Assembly: GCA_947628875.1 (NCBI GenBank)
Contig: CANRBP010000005.1
Location: 1 to 32,434, forward strand
Reading direction: 5' to 3'
DNA from: an uncultured Lachnospira sp.
GTDB lineage: Bacteria > Bacillota > Clostridia > Lachnospirales > Lachnospiraceae
DNA: 32,434 bases
In this document: piece by piece, positions 18,152-26,706 of the stretch
How positions within the stretch are numbered: position 1 is the first letter of the stretch
Layout of the letters: the number at the start of each line of letters is the position of its first letter
Notes under the pieces: model-generated
What the model saw: the letters and a program-made list of their open reading frames with translations, nothing else
Database searches by the model: none
What the model was told of the DNA's origin: nothing
Position numbers and translations under genes: made by a program

Positions 18152-19453
18152 TCAAAGTTTGACTAATCCTTCCTCATAAAGTTTTTGCAGGCTCATCATA
18201 ATGCCAAACTTGGCATGGTACCATGTAAGGCCGCCCTGGAAAAATACGGAATACGGCGGTTTCATTGGGCCATCGGCGCTCAGTTCTATAGATGAACCCT
18301 GCACGAATGCTCCGGCCGCCATGATCACATCTGAATCATATCCCGGCATTGCCCATGGTTCAGGCGTCACAAAGCTGTCAACCGGCGCGGCCGCCTGTAT
18401 GCCGCGGCAGAATGCGCATAATGCCTCGGGCGTCCCGAGTTCGACTGCCTGAATAATGTCATAGCGCGGCTCAGTTCCGTTCGGAATCACCCTGAATCCA
18501 AGCTTTTCATAGATATTTGCGGCAAAAACTGCGCCTTTTAACGCGCCGGCAACAACTGTCGGGGCAAGAAAAAGTCCCTGGTAAAAGCTCTGGTTTACGC
18601 CAAGCGTAGCGCCTACCTCTTTTCCAAGGCCGGGTGACGACAGCCTGTATGCGGCCTGCTCGATATACTCCTCCCTGCCTGCGATATAACCGCCGCAAGG
18701 CGCCAGTCCGCCGCCGGGATTTTTTATGAGCGACCCGACTACCATGTCGGCGCCGGCCTCTGACGGCTCATGCAGTTCTACAAACTCGCCATAGCAGTTA
18801 TCGACCATGCATATAACGTCCGGCTTGATTTTTTTGATAAAAGATATAAGTTCACCTATCTTAGCTACCGAGAGCGTCGGCCGCTGCGCATATCCCTTGG
18901 AGCGCTGAATAGTGGCAAGCTTGGTATGGCTGTTGATGGCCTTTTGTATCAGCTCATAATCAAAACTGCCGTCCGGCAGAAGATCTACCTGCCGGTAATT
19001 GATGCCGAACTCTGCCAGGCTTCCCTTGGAAGGACGCAGCCCGATGATCTCATCCATCGTGTCATAAGGCTTGCCTGCCGGTGAGAGAAGTTCATCACCC
19101 GGCCTCAGATTGGCTGACAGCGCAACATTCAATGCATGGGTGCCGCAGGTGATCTGCGGGCGCACCAGCGCCGACTCTGTTTTAAAAATATCAGCATACA
19201 CTCTCTCAAGCGTATCCCTGCCGTCATCATTGTAGCCGTAGCCGCTGCTGCCTTTCATATGCATTTCAGCAACCCTGTTTTTCTGCATGGCGCTGACCAC
19301 TTTCATCTGGTTATATTCAGCGGTTTCATCTATATTTTCAAAGCGTTCGCGAAGTCCTGCCAGTATCTCCTCGCAAAAACCGTACACGCGCCTGTCAATA
19401 TGCAGCTGTCCGCAATAAATATCACTGATATGTTCCTTCATGATAGTCTCCAT
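18152..19453 (-). CDS. Methionine gamma-lyase family PLP-dependent protein (YnbB / 'aluminum resistance' family)
   Basis: PQITCGTHALNVALSANLRPGDELLSPAGKPYDTMDEIIG, ICMVDNCYGEFVE, VVGSLIKNPGGGLAPCGGYIAG (PLP lysine). Confidence 0.9.
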   Translation of the reverse strand: METIMKEHISDIYCGQLHIDRRVYGFCEEILAGLRERFENIDETAEYNQMKVVSAMQKNRVAEMHMKGSSGYGYNDDGRDTLERVYADIFKTESALVRPQITCGTHALNVALSANLRPGDELLSPAGKPYDTMDEIIGLRPSKGSLAEFGINYRQVDLLPDGSFDYELIQKAINSHTKLATIQRSKGYAQRPTLSVAKIGELISFIKKIKPDVICMVDNCYGEFVELHEPSEAGADMVVGSLIKNPGGGLAPCGGYIAGREEYIEQAAYRLSSPGLGKEVGATLGVNQSFYQGLFLAPTVVAGALKGAVFAANIYEKLGFRVIPNGTEPRYDIIQAVELGTPEALCAFCRGIQAAAPVDSFVTPEPWAMPGYDSDVIMAAGAFVQGSSIELSADGPMKPPYSVFFQGGLTWYHAKFGIMMSLQKLYEEGLVKL

Positions 19454-19494
19454 TTCTGTTATATTTCTGTTATGCCTGCGAGATGGCGTCAGTG

Positions 19495-20448
19495 TCAGAT
19501 TATTCCTTTTTCCCTGATCTGCGAGATCATAGCCTCAAGCATTTCATCTTGAGAATCGTGATGATCAGCATAATTTATCCATATAACTGATTTTTCCCGT
19601 TTAAACCATGTAATCTGCCTCTTTGCAAAGTTTCTTGTATGCTGGCTGATAAGCTCCTTTGCACGTTCGAGGCTGTAACTGCCGTCAAAATATCCAAACA
19701 GCTCCTTATATCCGATGCCCTGCATCGAAGTCATGCCGGGTTTGAGTCCTGCCGCCAGCAGCCCTCGCATCTCTTCTTCAAACCCCTGCGAAAACATTTC
19801 GTCCACGCGCCGGTTTATGCGCTCATAAAGGCGGCTGCGCTCATCATTCAGCACAAAATATACAAAACGGTAAGGCGATGTTTTTTCGCGCTGGCATTCA
19901 TTGTGCTCCGATATAGGCGTTCCCGTCTGATAATAGTATTCCAGCGCCCTGGCCACTCTCTTGACATTATTGTGATGTATCCTGCCTGCCGCTTCCGGAT
20001 CAACAGCCGCGAGCTGCGCGTGCAGGTACTCCGGCCCTTTTTCCCGTGCAAGCGCATAAAAACGCTCCCTGTATTCTTCTTCATTATCCAAAGTAAAATC
20101 AATATCATACAGGACAGACTGAATATAAAAGCCGGTGCCTCCCACAATCATAGGAATGCGGCCATGGCTGTATATTTCCCGTATCGCCTGTTTGGCCAGC
20201 TGCTGAAATTTTACAACATTAAACGGCTCTGATGGCTCAAGGCAGTCAACAAGGTAATGACGCACGCCGCACATCTGTTCCGGCCGTATCTTTGCCGTGC
20301 CAATATCCATATGCTTGTAGACCTGCATGGAATCAGCACTGATTATTTCTGCTCCTGCTGCCTGCGCAAGGCGCACGGACAATTCAGTTTTTCCAACTGC
20401 CGTAGGGCCTGTCAGTATGATTAAAGGTTTCTGCTCCGTCATGCTCAC
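19495..20448 (-). CDS. miaA: tRNA dimethylallyltransferase
   Basis: ILTGPTAVGKTELSVRLAQ, ISADSMQVYKHMDIGTAK, GIGYKELFGYF, FAKRQITWFKRE. Confidence 0.96.
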   Translation of the reverse strand: MSMTEQKPLIILTGPTAVGKTELSVRLAQAAGAEIISADSMQVYKHMDIGTAKIRPEQMCGVRHYLVDCLEPSEPFNVVKFQQLAKQAIREIYSHGRIPMIVGGTGFYIQSVLYDIDFTLDNEEEYRERFYALAREKGPEYLHAQLAAVDPEAAGRIHHNNVKRVARALEYYYQTGTPISEHNECQREKTSPYRFVYFVLNDERSRLYERINRRVDEMFSQGFEEEMRGLLAAGLKPGMTSMQGIGYKELFGYFDGSYSLERAKELISQHTRNFAKRQITWFKREKSVIWINYADHHDSQDEMLEAMISQIREKGII

Positions 20449-22370
20449 ACGATCCTTTTAAATTTTTTCTCTATCTCATATTTTGACATCATTATAAGCG
20501 TAGGCCTGCCATGCGGACAGTTATACGGGTTTTCGGCCTGCATAAGCTGTTCCATAAGCGCCTGAGCCTCAGCCAGCGACATTGCATGGTTGCCTTTGAC
20601 GGCGGCCTTGCATGAAATTGACGCCGCTTTTTCGGTGATGCGCTCCATATTTCCCTTATGGTTTTCGGTCAAGCCGTCAAGCAGATCGATCAGGAGCTGC
20701 CGGTAATCTGTCTCTGGAAGGCCTGCCGGAACGCCTGTCATTTTGTATGTGCCTGCGCCAAACGGCTCGATCTCATATCCAAGGCGTTTGAACGCATCAA
20801 GGTTTTCTTCCAGTACTTGAGCTTCCGCCTGCCTTAATTCTATGACCACAGGCAAAAGCAGCATCTGCGTATCAATATTTTGTTCTTCAAGTTTTTTCAT
20901 AAGCCGCTCATAAAGTATTTTTTCATGGGCAGCATGCTGATCCATTATATAAAATTTATCTTCATGCTCGATCAGCCAATATGTTGCAAAGAGCTGGCCT
21001 ATTATCCGGTACGACTGCCTGCCTTTTTCTGAAATAAGCGGAGTGTCAAGCAGGGAAAGCTGCTGTGCGGCCTCCTTTCTGGCATACATTGATGCTGCAT
21101 TGTCTTCCGAAGCCATCTGTGCTGAACGCACGGCCTCAAAAGGCTCAGGCAGGCGGATATCCGTTTTTTCCTGCGTATGCCGCGAAAACTGTTCAAACTG
21201 TTTAAACTGCGCAAACTGTTCAGGCTGAACAGTTTGAACAGTTTGTGCAGTTTGAACAGTTGTTTTTTTATCAGAATCCTCGCGCATGAAAGCCGTTTCG
21301 CGGCCGTATGTTTTGCGTGCAGCCTCTGTACTTCGCAGCTGCTGCCCGTTTTTGTCGGCTTCCAGGCTCACATGCGATGCAAGATCGCTGTTTTTAAGCG
21401 CCTCGCGCAGTGCTTCCTGTACGTAATGGACTACAAAATCATTCCTGGAAAAGCGTATCTCCATTTTTGCCGGATGGACATTGACATCGATCATTGACGG
21501 ATCCATCTTAAAATGGAGGACAGTGAACGGATAATTGTGCGGCATCATGCGGCCTTTGTAGGCATCTTCTATGGCTTTAGTTATAATTCCGCTCTTTATA
21601 TACCTGCCGTTAATAAAGTAATTTTCACAGGAACGGTTGCCGCGGCACACAGACGGCTTTGCGATAAAGCCTGATATTTCAATGTCCTGCGTCCTTCCGC
21701 TGACCTCTATCAGATTTGCCGTGATTTCGCGGCCGTAAATATTATAAATAATATCTTTCAGGTTCATATTGCCTGATGTGTGAAGCCTGTTCTGGTTGTT
21801 GCTTATAAAACGGAATGAAATGTCAGGGTGCGATAGCGCCAGATGCTCTACAAGCGCATTGACATACCCTCCCTCAGTCGCCGCCGTCTTTAAAAATTTC
21901 CGCCGCACAGGCGTATTATAAAACAGGTTCCTGACCAGAAATGTCGTCCCGTCAGGCGCGCCGACTTCATCAAACGACTTTTCCTCACCGCCTTCAATGC
22001 AGTAACGTGAACCTGTAAGGCTGTCCTGCGTCTTTGTTATCAGCTCAACCTGAGCCACTGATGCGATGCTTGAGAGCGCCTCGCCCCTGAATCCCAGGGA
22101 CGAGACTGTAAATAAATCCTCAATTGATTTTATCTTGCTTGTCGAGTGACGCAGGAATGCCGTGCTTATCTCGTCTTTGCTGATTCCGCAGCCGTTGTCG
22201 GTAACGCGTATAAGTGAAATGCCGCCGTCCTTTATCTCGACCGTTATCGCTGTTGCTCCGGCGTCAACGGCATTTTCCACCAGTTCCTTTACAACGGAGG
22301 AAGGACGTTCAACGACTTCGCCTGCGGCAATTTTATTAATAGTATCCTGATCAAGAAGCTGTATTGCCAT
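20445..22370 (-). CDS. mutL: DNA mismatch repair protein MutL
   Basis: IAAGEVVERPSSVVKELVENAVDAGA, GFRGEALSSIASV; endonuclease motif DQHAAHEKILYE. Overlaps the miaA start by 4 nt. Confidence 0.97.
   Translation of the reverse strand: MAIQLLDQDTINKIAAGEVVERPSSVVKELVENAVDAGATAITVEIKDGGISLIRVTDNGCGISKDEISTAFLRHSTSKIKSIEDLFTVSSLGFRGEALSSIASVAQVELITKTQDSLTGSRYCIEGGEEKSFDEVGAPDGTTFLVRNLFYNTPVRRKFLKTAATEGGYVNALVEHLALSHPDISFRFISNNQNRLHTSGNMNLKDIIYNIYGREITANLIEVSGRTQDIEISGFIAKPSVCRGNRSCENYFINGRYIKSGIITKAIEDAYKGRMMPHNYPFTVLHFKMDPSMIDVNVHPAKMEIRFSRNDFVVHYVQEALREALKNSDLASHVSLEADKNGQQLRSTEAARKTYGRETAFMREDSDKKTTVQTAQTVQTVQPEQFAQFKQFEQFSRHTQEKTDIRLPEPFEAVRSAQMASEDNAASMYARKEAAQQLSLLDTPLISEKGRQSYRIIGQLFATYWLIEHEDKFYIMDQHAAHEKILYERLMKKLEEQNIDTQMLLLPVVIELRQAEAQVLEENLDAFKRLGYEIEPFGAGTYKMTGVPAGLPETDYRQLLIDLLDGLTENHKGNMERITEKAASISCKAAVKGNHAMSLAEAQALMEQLMQAENPYNCPHGRPTLIMMSKYEIEKKFKRIV
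21186..21262. repeat. Near-perfect 77-bp inverted repeat of 9-bp units inside the mutL linker
   Basis: Arms 21186-21223 and 21225-21262 around g21224; 32/38 positions complementary by hand alignment, innermost 12 bp perfect (caaactgttcag g ctgaacagtttg). Confidence 0.9.
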
Positions 22371-22391
22371 GACCGCACTGCCCTCCTTTGC

Positions 22392-25067
22392 CTATTGGCC
22401 CTGCCATCTGTTTTTGATCCTGCCCTGCAGCTTATAAAGCGTATTGAGTGCATCGACAGGCGTCATCATGCTTATATCCATTTCGCGTATTTCCGAGATG
22501 ATGTCGTCATCACGCACCGTATCAAACAGCGACATCTGCCTCACTTCCAGTTCATTCACCTTTTTGTATGATGCATCAATATTTTTGACCTTTTTGGAAT
22601 ATTGAGCTATATCCTTTGCTTTCTGTGAAATGTCGGCATCGCTGAGCTGAACGACCAGCTGTCTGGCACGTTCGAGAACAGCGTCCGGTACGCCCGCAAG
22701 CTTGGCCACTTGTATGCCGTAACTTTTATCCGCCCCGCCTTTAACAATTTTGCGGAGGAATACAATATCATCTCCGCGCTCCTTGACCGCAATGCAGTAA
22801 TTATTTACGCCTGCAAGCGTGCCTTCCAGCTCGGTCAGTTCATGGTAGTGTGTTGCAAATAATGTTTTTGCGCCCAGTATTTTGGGGTTTACAATATGCT
22901 CAACTACAGCCCAGGCAATGCTGAGGCCGTCAAACGTGCTTGTTCCGCGGCCGATCTCGTCCAGTATCAACAGGCTTTTTGACGTTGCGTTTCTCAAAAT
23001 ATTTGCGACCTCCGTCATCTCGACCATAAATGTGGACTGGCCGGAGGCAAGATCATCAGATGCGCCTACCCTTGTAAAAATACGGTCAACTATGCCAATC
23101 ACGGCCGATGATGCCGGGACAAATGAGCCGATCTGCGCCATCAGCACGATAAGCGCCGACTGGCGCATATATGTAGATTTTCCAGCCATATTTGGCCCGG
23201 TTATGATTGAAAAACGGCTTCCGGCATTGTCGAGGTAGGTATCATTTGCGACAAACATTCCGTTATCCAGCATTTTTTCAACAACCGGGTGGCGCCCGTC
23301 TTTAATATTTATAACTCCCTTTTCGTTTATTTTCGGGCAGACGTAATTATTCTGCTGAGCAACAAGGGAAAGGCTGGCAAACACGTCAACCATCGCAATT
23401 ACCTTTGCGGTTGCCTGTATCCTTGCGGCTTCTGCGGCAACCTTTTCGCGCACATTGCAAAACAGCTCGTATTCAAGGCTGACAAGCTTGTCGTCTGCGC
23501 CAAGTATGACATCTTCAAGGTGCTTCAGCTCCTCAGTCATATAGCGTTCAGAGTTTGTAAGCGTCTGTTTGCGTATCCACGAATCCGGCACCATGGACTG
23601 GTATGACTTGGTTACTTCGAGATAATATCCAAAAACCTTGTTGTACTTTATGCGCAGGTTGCGTATGCCTGTATTCTGGCGTTCACGCTCCTCAAGCTGT
23701 GCCAGCCATTCTTTTCCCTCCGTCTTTGCCCTGCGCAGTTCATCGACCTCGCTTGAAAAACCTTCGCGTATTATGCCGCCCTCATGCACCATGACCGGCG
23801 GTTCTTCAATAATAGCTGAGTCCACAAGCGCAAAAATATCCGGAAGCACATCAAATTTTTCATAATATTGTTTAAGAAGCGGGCTTTTTAATTGCCCGAT
23901 TATTCTTTTAATATGCGGCAGCATTTCCAGAGAATTGCGGAAAGCGAGCAGATCGCGCGGATTTGCTGATTTGCAGCTTATCTTTGTAATCAGGCGCTCG
24001 AGATCGTAGACTGAATGCAGGTATTCCCTAAGTTCTTCCCTGTCAATCGCATGCTCGTTTAATTCCCCTACCGTCTCCTGCCGCCTGCATATTTCCTCCC
24101 TGTCGATCAGAGGCTGCTCAATGATTGTCCGCAGCGCGCGCGCTCCCATCGCTGTCTGTGTTTTGTCAAGCACCCAAAGAAGCGAACCGCGTTTTTGTTT
24201 TTCGCGCATTGTTTCCACAAGCTCGAGATTACGCCTTGACGAGCTGTCTATTAACATATATTTGCCCGTTGCATATGGCGTCAGGGTAACAATATGCTCA
24301 ATCGCAATTTTCTGTGTTTCATAAAGATAAATCATAAGCGCGCCGGCCGCCAGTATTCCGGTCGTATAGCCTTTGAGTCCAAGCCCGTCCAGTGAAGCGA
24401 GTTTAAAATGTTCCAGCAGCCTGCTGCGGCATGTATCTTCATGAAAATACCAGTTATCCAGCGTGTACATGGATATGCCCAGCTTTTCACTGACCGGTTT
24501 TAAATCAATCCCGCTCATGGCGAAATATTCATTTGTGATTATCTCAGACGGCACAAATTTGTTGATCTCATCAAGCAATTCGCTGCCGTTTTCCAGCTCC
24601 GTCACCAGATAATCACCTGTTGAAAAATCCGCAAGCGACAGTCCGATATTATCACCCAGGTAAACAATGCTCATCAGGTAATTATTTTTGGTTTCGTCCA
24701 GCGCCTGTGAATTTAAGTTTGTCCCCGGCGTTACAACGCGGATAACTTCGCGTTTCACTATGCCGCGCGCATTATGTGGATCTTCAACCTGCTCACAGAT
24801 AGCTACCTTGTGGCCGTTCGCAACTAGGCGGTTTATATATGACTCAGCCGCATGGTAAGGCACGCCGCACATCGGAGCGCGTTCCGCCTGTCCGCAGTCT
24901 TTTCCTGTAAGTGTCAGTTCAAGCTCCTTTGACGCTTCAACAGCATCATCAAAAAACATTTCATAAAAATCGCCAAGCCTGTAAAACAGGATACAGTCCT
25001 TATATTCCTGCTTAGTTGACAGATAATGCTGCATCATTGGTGAATATTCCGCCATTGTTTCCTCCAT
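22392..25067 (-). CDS. mutS: DNA mismatch repair protein MutS
   Basis: YLSTKQEYKDCILFYRLGDFYEMFFDDA, ITGPNMAGKSTYMRQSALIVLMAQIGSFVPA, LILDEIGRGTSTFDGLSIAWAVVE. Confidence 0.97.
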   Translation of the reverse strand: MEETMAEYSPMMQHYLSTKQEYKDCILFYRLGDFYEMFFDDAVEASKELELTLTGKDCGQAERAPMCGVPYHAAESYINRLVANGHKVAICEQVEDPHNARGIVKREVIRVVTPGTNLNSQALDETKNNYLMSIVYLGDNIGLSLADFSTGDYLVTELENGSELLDEINKFVPSEIITNEYFAMSGIDLKPVSEKLGISMYTLDNWYFHEDTCRSRLLEHFKLASLDGLGLKGYTTGILAAGALMIYLYETQKIAIEHIVTLTPYATGKYMLIDSSSRRNLELVETMREKQKRGSLLWVLDKTQTAMGARALRTIIEQPLIDREEICRRQETVGELNEHAIDREELREYLHSVYDLERLITKISCKSANPRDLLAFRNSLEMLPHIKRIIGQLKSPLLKQYYEKFDVLPDIFALVDSAIIEEPPVMVHEGGIIREGFSSEVDELRRAKTEGKEWLAQLEERERQNTGIRNLRIKYNKVFGYYLEVTKSYQSMVPDSWIRKQTLTNSERYMTEELKHLEDVILGADDKLVSLEYELFCNVREKVAAEAARIQATAKVIAMVDVFASLSLVAQQNNYVCPKINEKGVINIKDGRHPVVEKMLDNGMFVANDTYLDNAGSRFSIITGPNMAGKSTYMRQSALIVLMAQIGSFVPASSAVIGIVDRIFTRVGASDDLASGQSTFMVEMTEVANILRNATSKSLLILDEIGRGTSTFDGLSIAWAVVEHIVNPKILGAKTLFATHYHELTELEGTLAGVNNYCIAVKERGDDIVFLRKIVKGGADKSYGIQVAKLAGVPDAVLERARQLVVQLSDADISQKAKDIAQYSKKVKNIDASYKKVNELEVRQMSLFDTVRDDDIISEIREMDISMMTPVDALNTLYKLQGRIKNRWQGQ

Positions 25068-25091
25068 AAATAAATCGCGCTGTTTTTTCGT

Positions 25092-25143
25092 TAGTTTAGC
25101 GTTTAGTTTAACTATAGTATAACATTAGTTTAACGATAGTTTA
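25092..25143. repeat. Cluster of four TAGTTTA repeats between miaB and mutS
   Basis: TAGTTTA at 25092, 25104, 25126, 25137; tagtttaactatag (25104-25117) and tagtttaacgatag (25126-25139) differ at one base, period 22. Confidence 0.75.
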
Positions 25144-26582
25144 GTGCGCCCCATGTAATAAAATCCCCTGCATTCCTCAAGATATACCGGTATGATCTGC
25201 CCGATCGCTGATTCATCGGCCGGAAAATGAACAAGCATATTATTTGTCATTCTTCCTGTAACAAGTCCAGGCGAATGCTCGTCCTTACATTCAACAAGCA
25301 CTTTCTGTACAGTCTTTTCATACCGGCGGCTGACCTCATGGGATATTTCATTGATTACGGCGAGCAGCCTGTCAAAACGCTGGTGCACGATATCATCTGG
25401 CACCTGCTCCGTGCTTGCTGCTGCCGGCGTACCGGTACGCCTGGAATAAATAAAGGTATATGCGCTGTCGTATTTTGCTTTTCTTACTACATCAAGCGTA
25501 TCCTCAAAATCTTCCTCTGACTCTCCCGGAAAGCCAACAATAATATCAGTTGTAAGCGACACATCAGGTATCTTTTCGCGTATCCTGCTTACCAGGTCAA
25601 GATAGTGTTCCTTTGTATATTTACGGTTCATGCATTTGAGAAGCCTGCTGCTTCCGGACTGCAGCGGCAGGTGGATATGATTGCATATTTTTTCAGAAGA
25701 TGCCATCACATCAATAAGCTCGTCCGACAGATCCTTAGGATGCGGCGTCATGAATCTGATGCGTTCAAGCCCGTCAATCTGCTCAATATTGCGCAAAAGC
25801 TGTGCAAAGCTTACCGGATTTTCAAGATTTTTTCCGTAAGAATTAACATTCTGCCCCAGCAGCATGACTTCCAGTACGCCGTCCGCAACAAGCCGCCTTA
25901 TCTCGCACTCTATCTCATCAGGCGTCCGGCTCCGCTCACGGCCGCGCACATACGGAACAATGCAGTAGCTGCAGAAATTATTGCATCCGTACATGATATT
26001 GACGCCTGATTTAAACGGATATTTCCGCTGTGAGGGGAGATCCTCTACGATATCGCCGGATTCCCGCCAGATATTTATAACCTGGTCTTTCGTCTGCCAG
26101 TATGTATCAAGAAGTTCCGCAAGCATGAAAATATTGAAAGTACCCAGGATAATATCAACAAAACGATATGAGGATTGGATTTTTTTCACTACTTCCTGCT
26201 CCTGCATCATGCATCCGCATAACGCAATGACCATATGGGGATTTTTCTGCTTCAAGCGGCCTAACTCGCCAAGCCTGCCATAAACGCGCAGGTTCGCATT
26301 TTCGCGGACAGTGCATGTGTTATACAGCACAAAATCCGCGTCCTGAGAGTCAGCCGGGATATAACCTATTTTTTGCAGTATGCCGAGCAGCTTTTCGGAA
26401 TCCCTGGCGTTCATCTGGCATCCGAAAGTCTGTATAAAACAGGTGAGCGGCCGTCCAAGATCCTCCTGCATCTTCATTACTGACTGCCTGCATTTTTCGA
26501 TAAAGAAGTATTGCCTGGCAGGCTCCTCCATCGGCGGCTCTGCATTGATGTCTGTTTTGTTTAAATCAATTTCACTATACAT
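25125..26582 (-). CDS. miaB: tRNA-2-methylthio-N6-dimethylallyladenosine synthase
   Basis: TFGCQMNARDSEKLLG, NTCTVRENA, radical SAM GCNNFCSYCIVPYVRGRERSR. The track ORF begins at a TTG (26652-26654) inside a hairpin; the ATG at 26580-26582 (MYSEIDL) is more likely. Confidence 0.95.
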   Translation of the reverse strand: MYSEIDLNKTDINAEPPMEEPARQYFFIEKCRQSVMKMQEDLGRPLTCFIQTFGCQMNARDSEKLLGILQKIGYIPADSQDADFVLYNTCTVRENANLRVYGRLGELGRLKQKNPHMVIALCGCMMQEQEVVKKIQSSYRFVDIILGTFNIFMLAELLDTYWQTKDQVINIWRESGDIVEDLPSQRKYPFKSGVNIMYGCNNFCSYCIVPYVRGRERSRTPDEIECEIRRLVADGVLEVMLLGQNVNSYGKNLENPVSFAQLLRNIEQIDGLERIRFMTPHPKDLSDELIDVMASSEKICNHIHLPLQSGSSRLLKCMNRKYTKEHYLDLVSRIREKIPDVSLTTDIIVGFPGESEEDFEDTLDVVRKAKYDSAYTFIYSRRTGTPAAASTEQVPDDIVHQRFDRLLAVINEISHEVSRRYEKTVQKVLVECKDEHSPGLVTGRMTNNMLVHFPADESAIGQIIPVYLEECRGFYYMGRTKLSLN

Positions 26583-26644
26583 TCGGTTTTGACTTATTTT
26601 CCTTTCTGACTGATATTCAAAATAAGCGTCTTTTGGACTTAAAA

Positions 26645-26682
26645 GCTGCTGCAAAACGCCATATGGTGTATTTTGCAGCAGC
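26645..26682 (-). terminator. Hairpin terminator downstream of the GGDEF/EAL gene
   Basis: gctgctgcaaaa (26645-26656) / ttttgcagcagc (26671-26682), perfect 12-bp stem, followed on the minus strand by TTTT. Confidence 0.7.
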
Positions 26683-26706
26683 CATCTTGGATATACATGT
26701 CCGTGA

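Noticed and set aside
19639-20232. 197-aa plus-strand ORF opposite miaA
   Set aside because: Entirely antisense to a conserved gene; no recognisable domain.
26583-26654. N-terminal extension of the miaB ORF (MQQLLSPKDAYFEYQ...)
   Set aside because: The track start is a TTG codon inside a terminator-like hairpin; the ATG at 26580-26582 is a better start.
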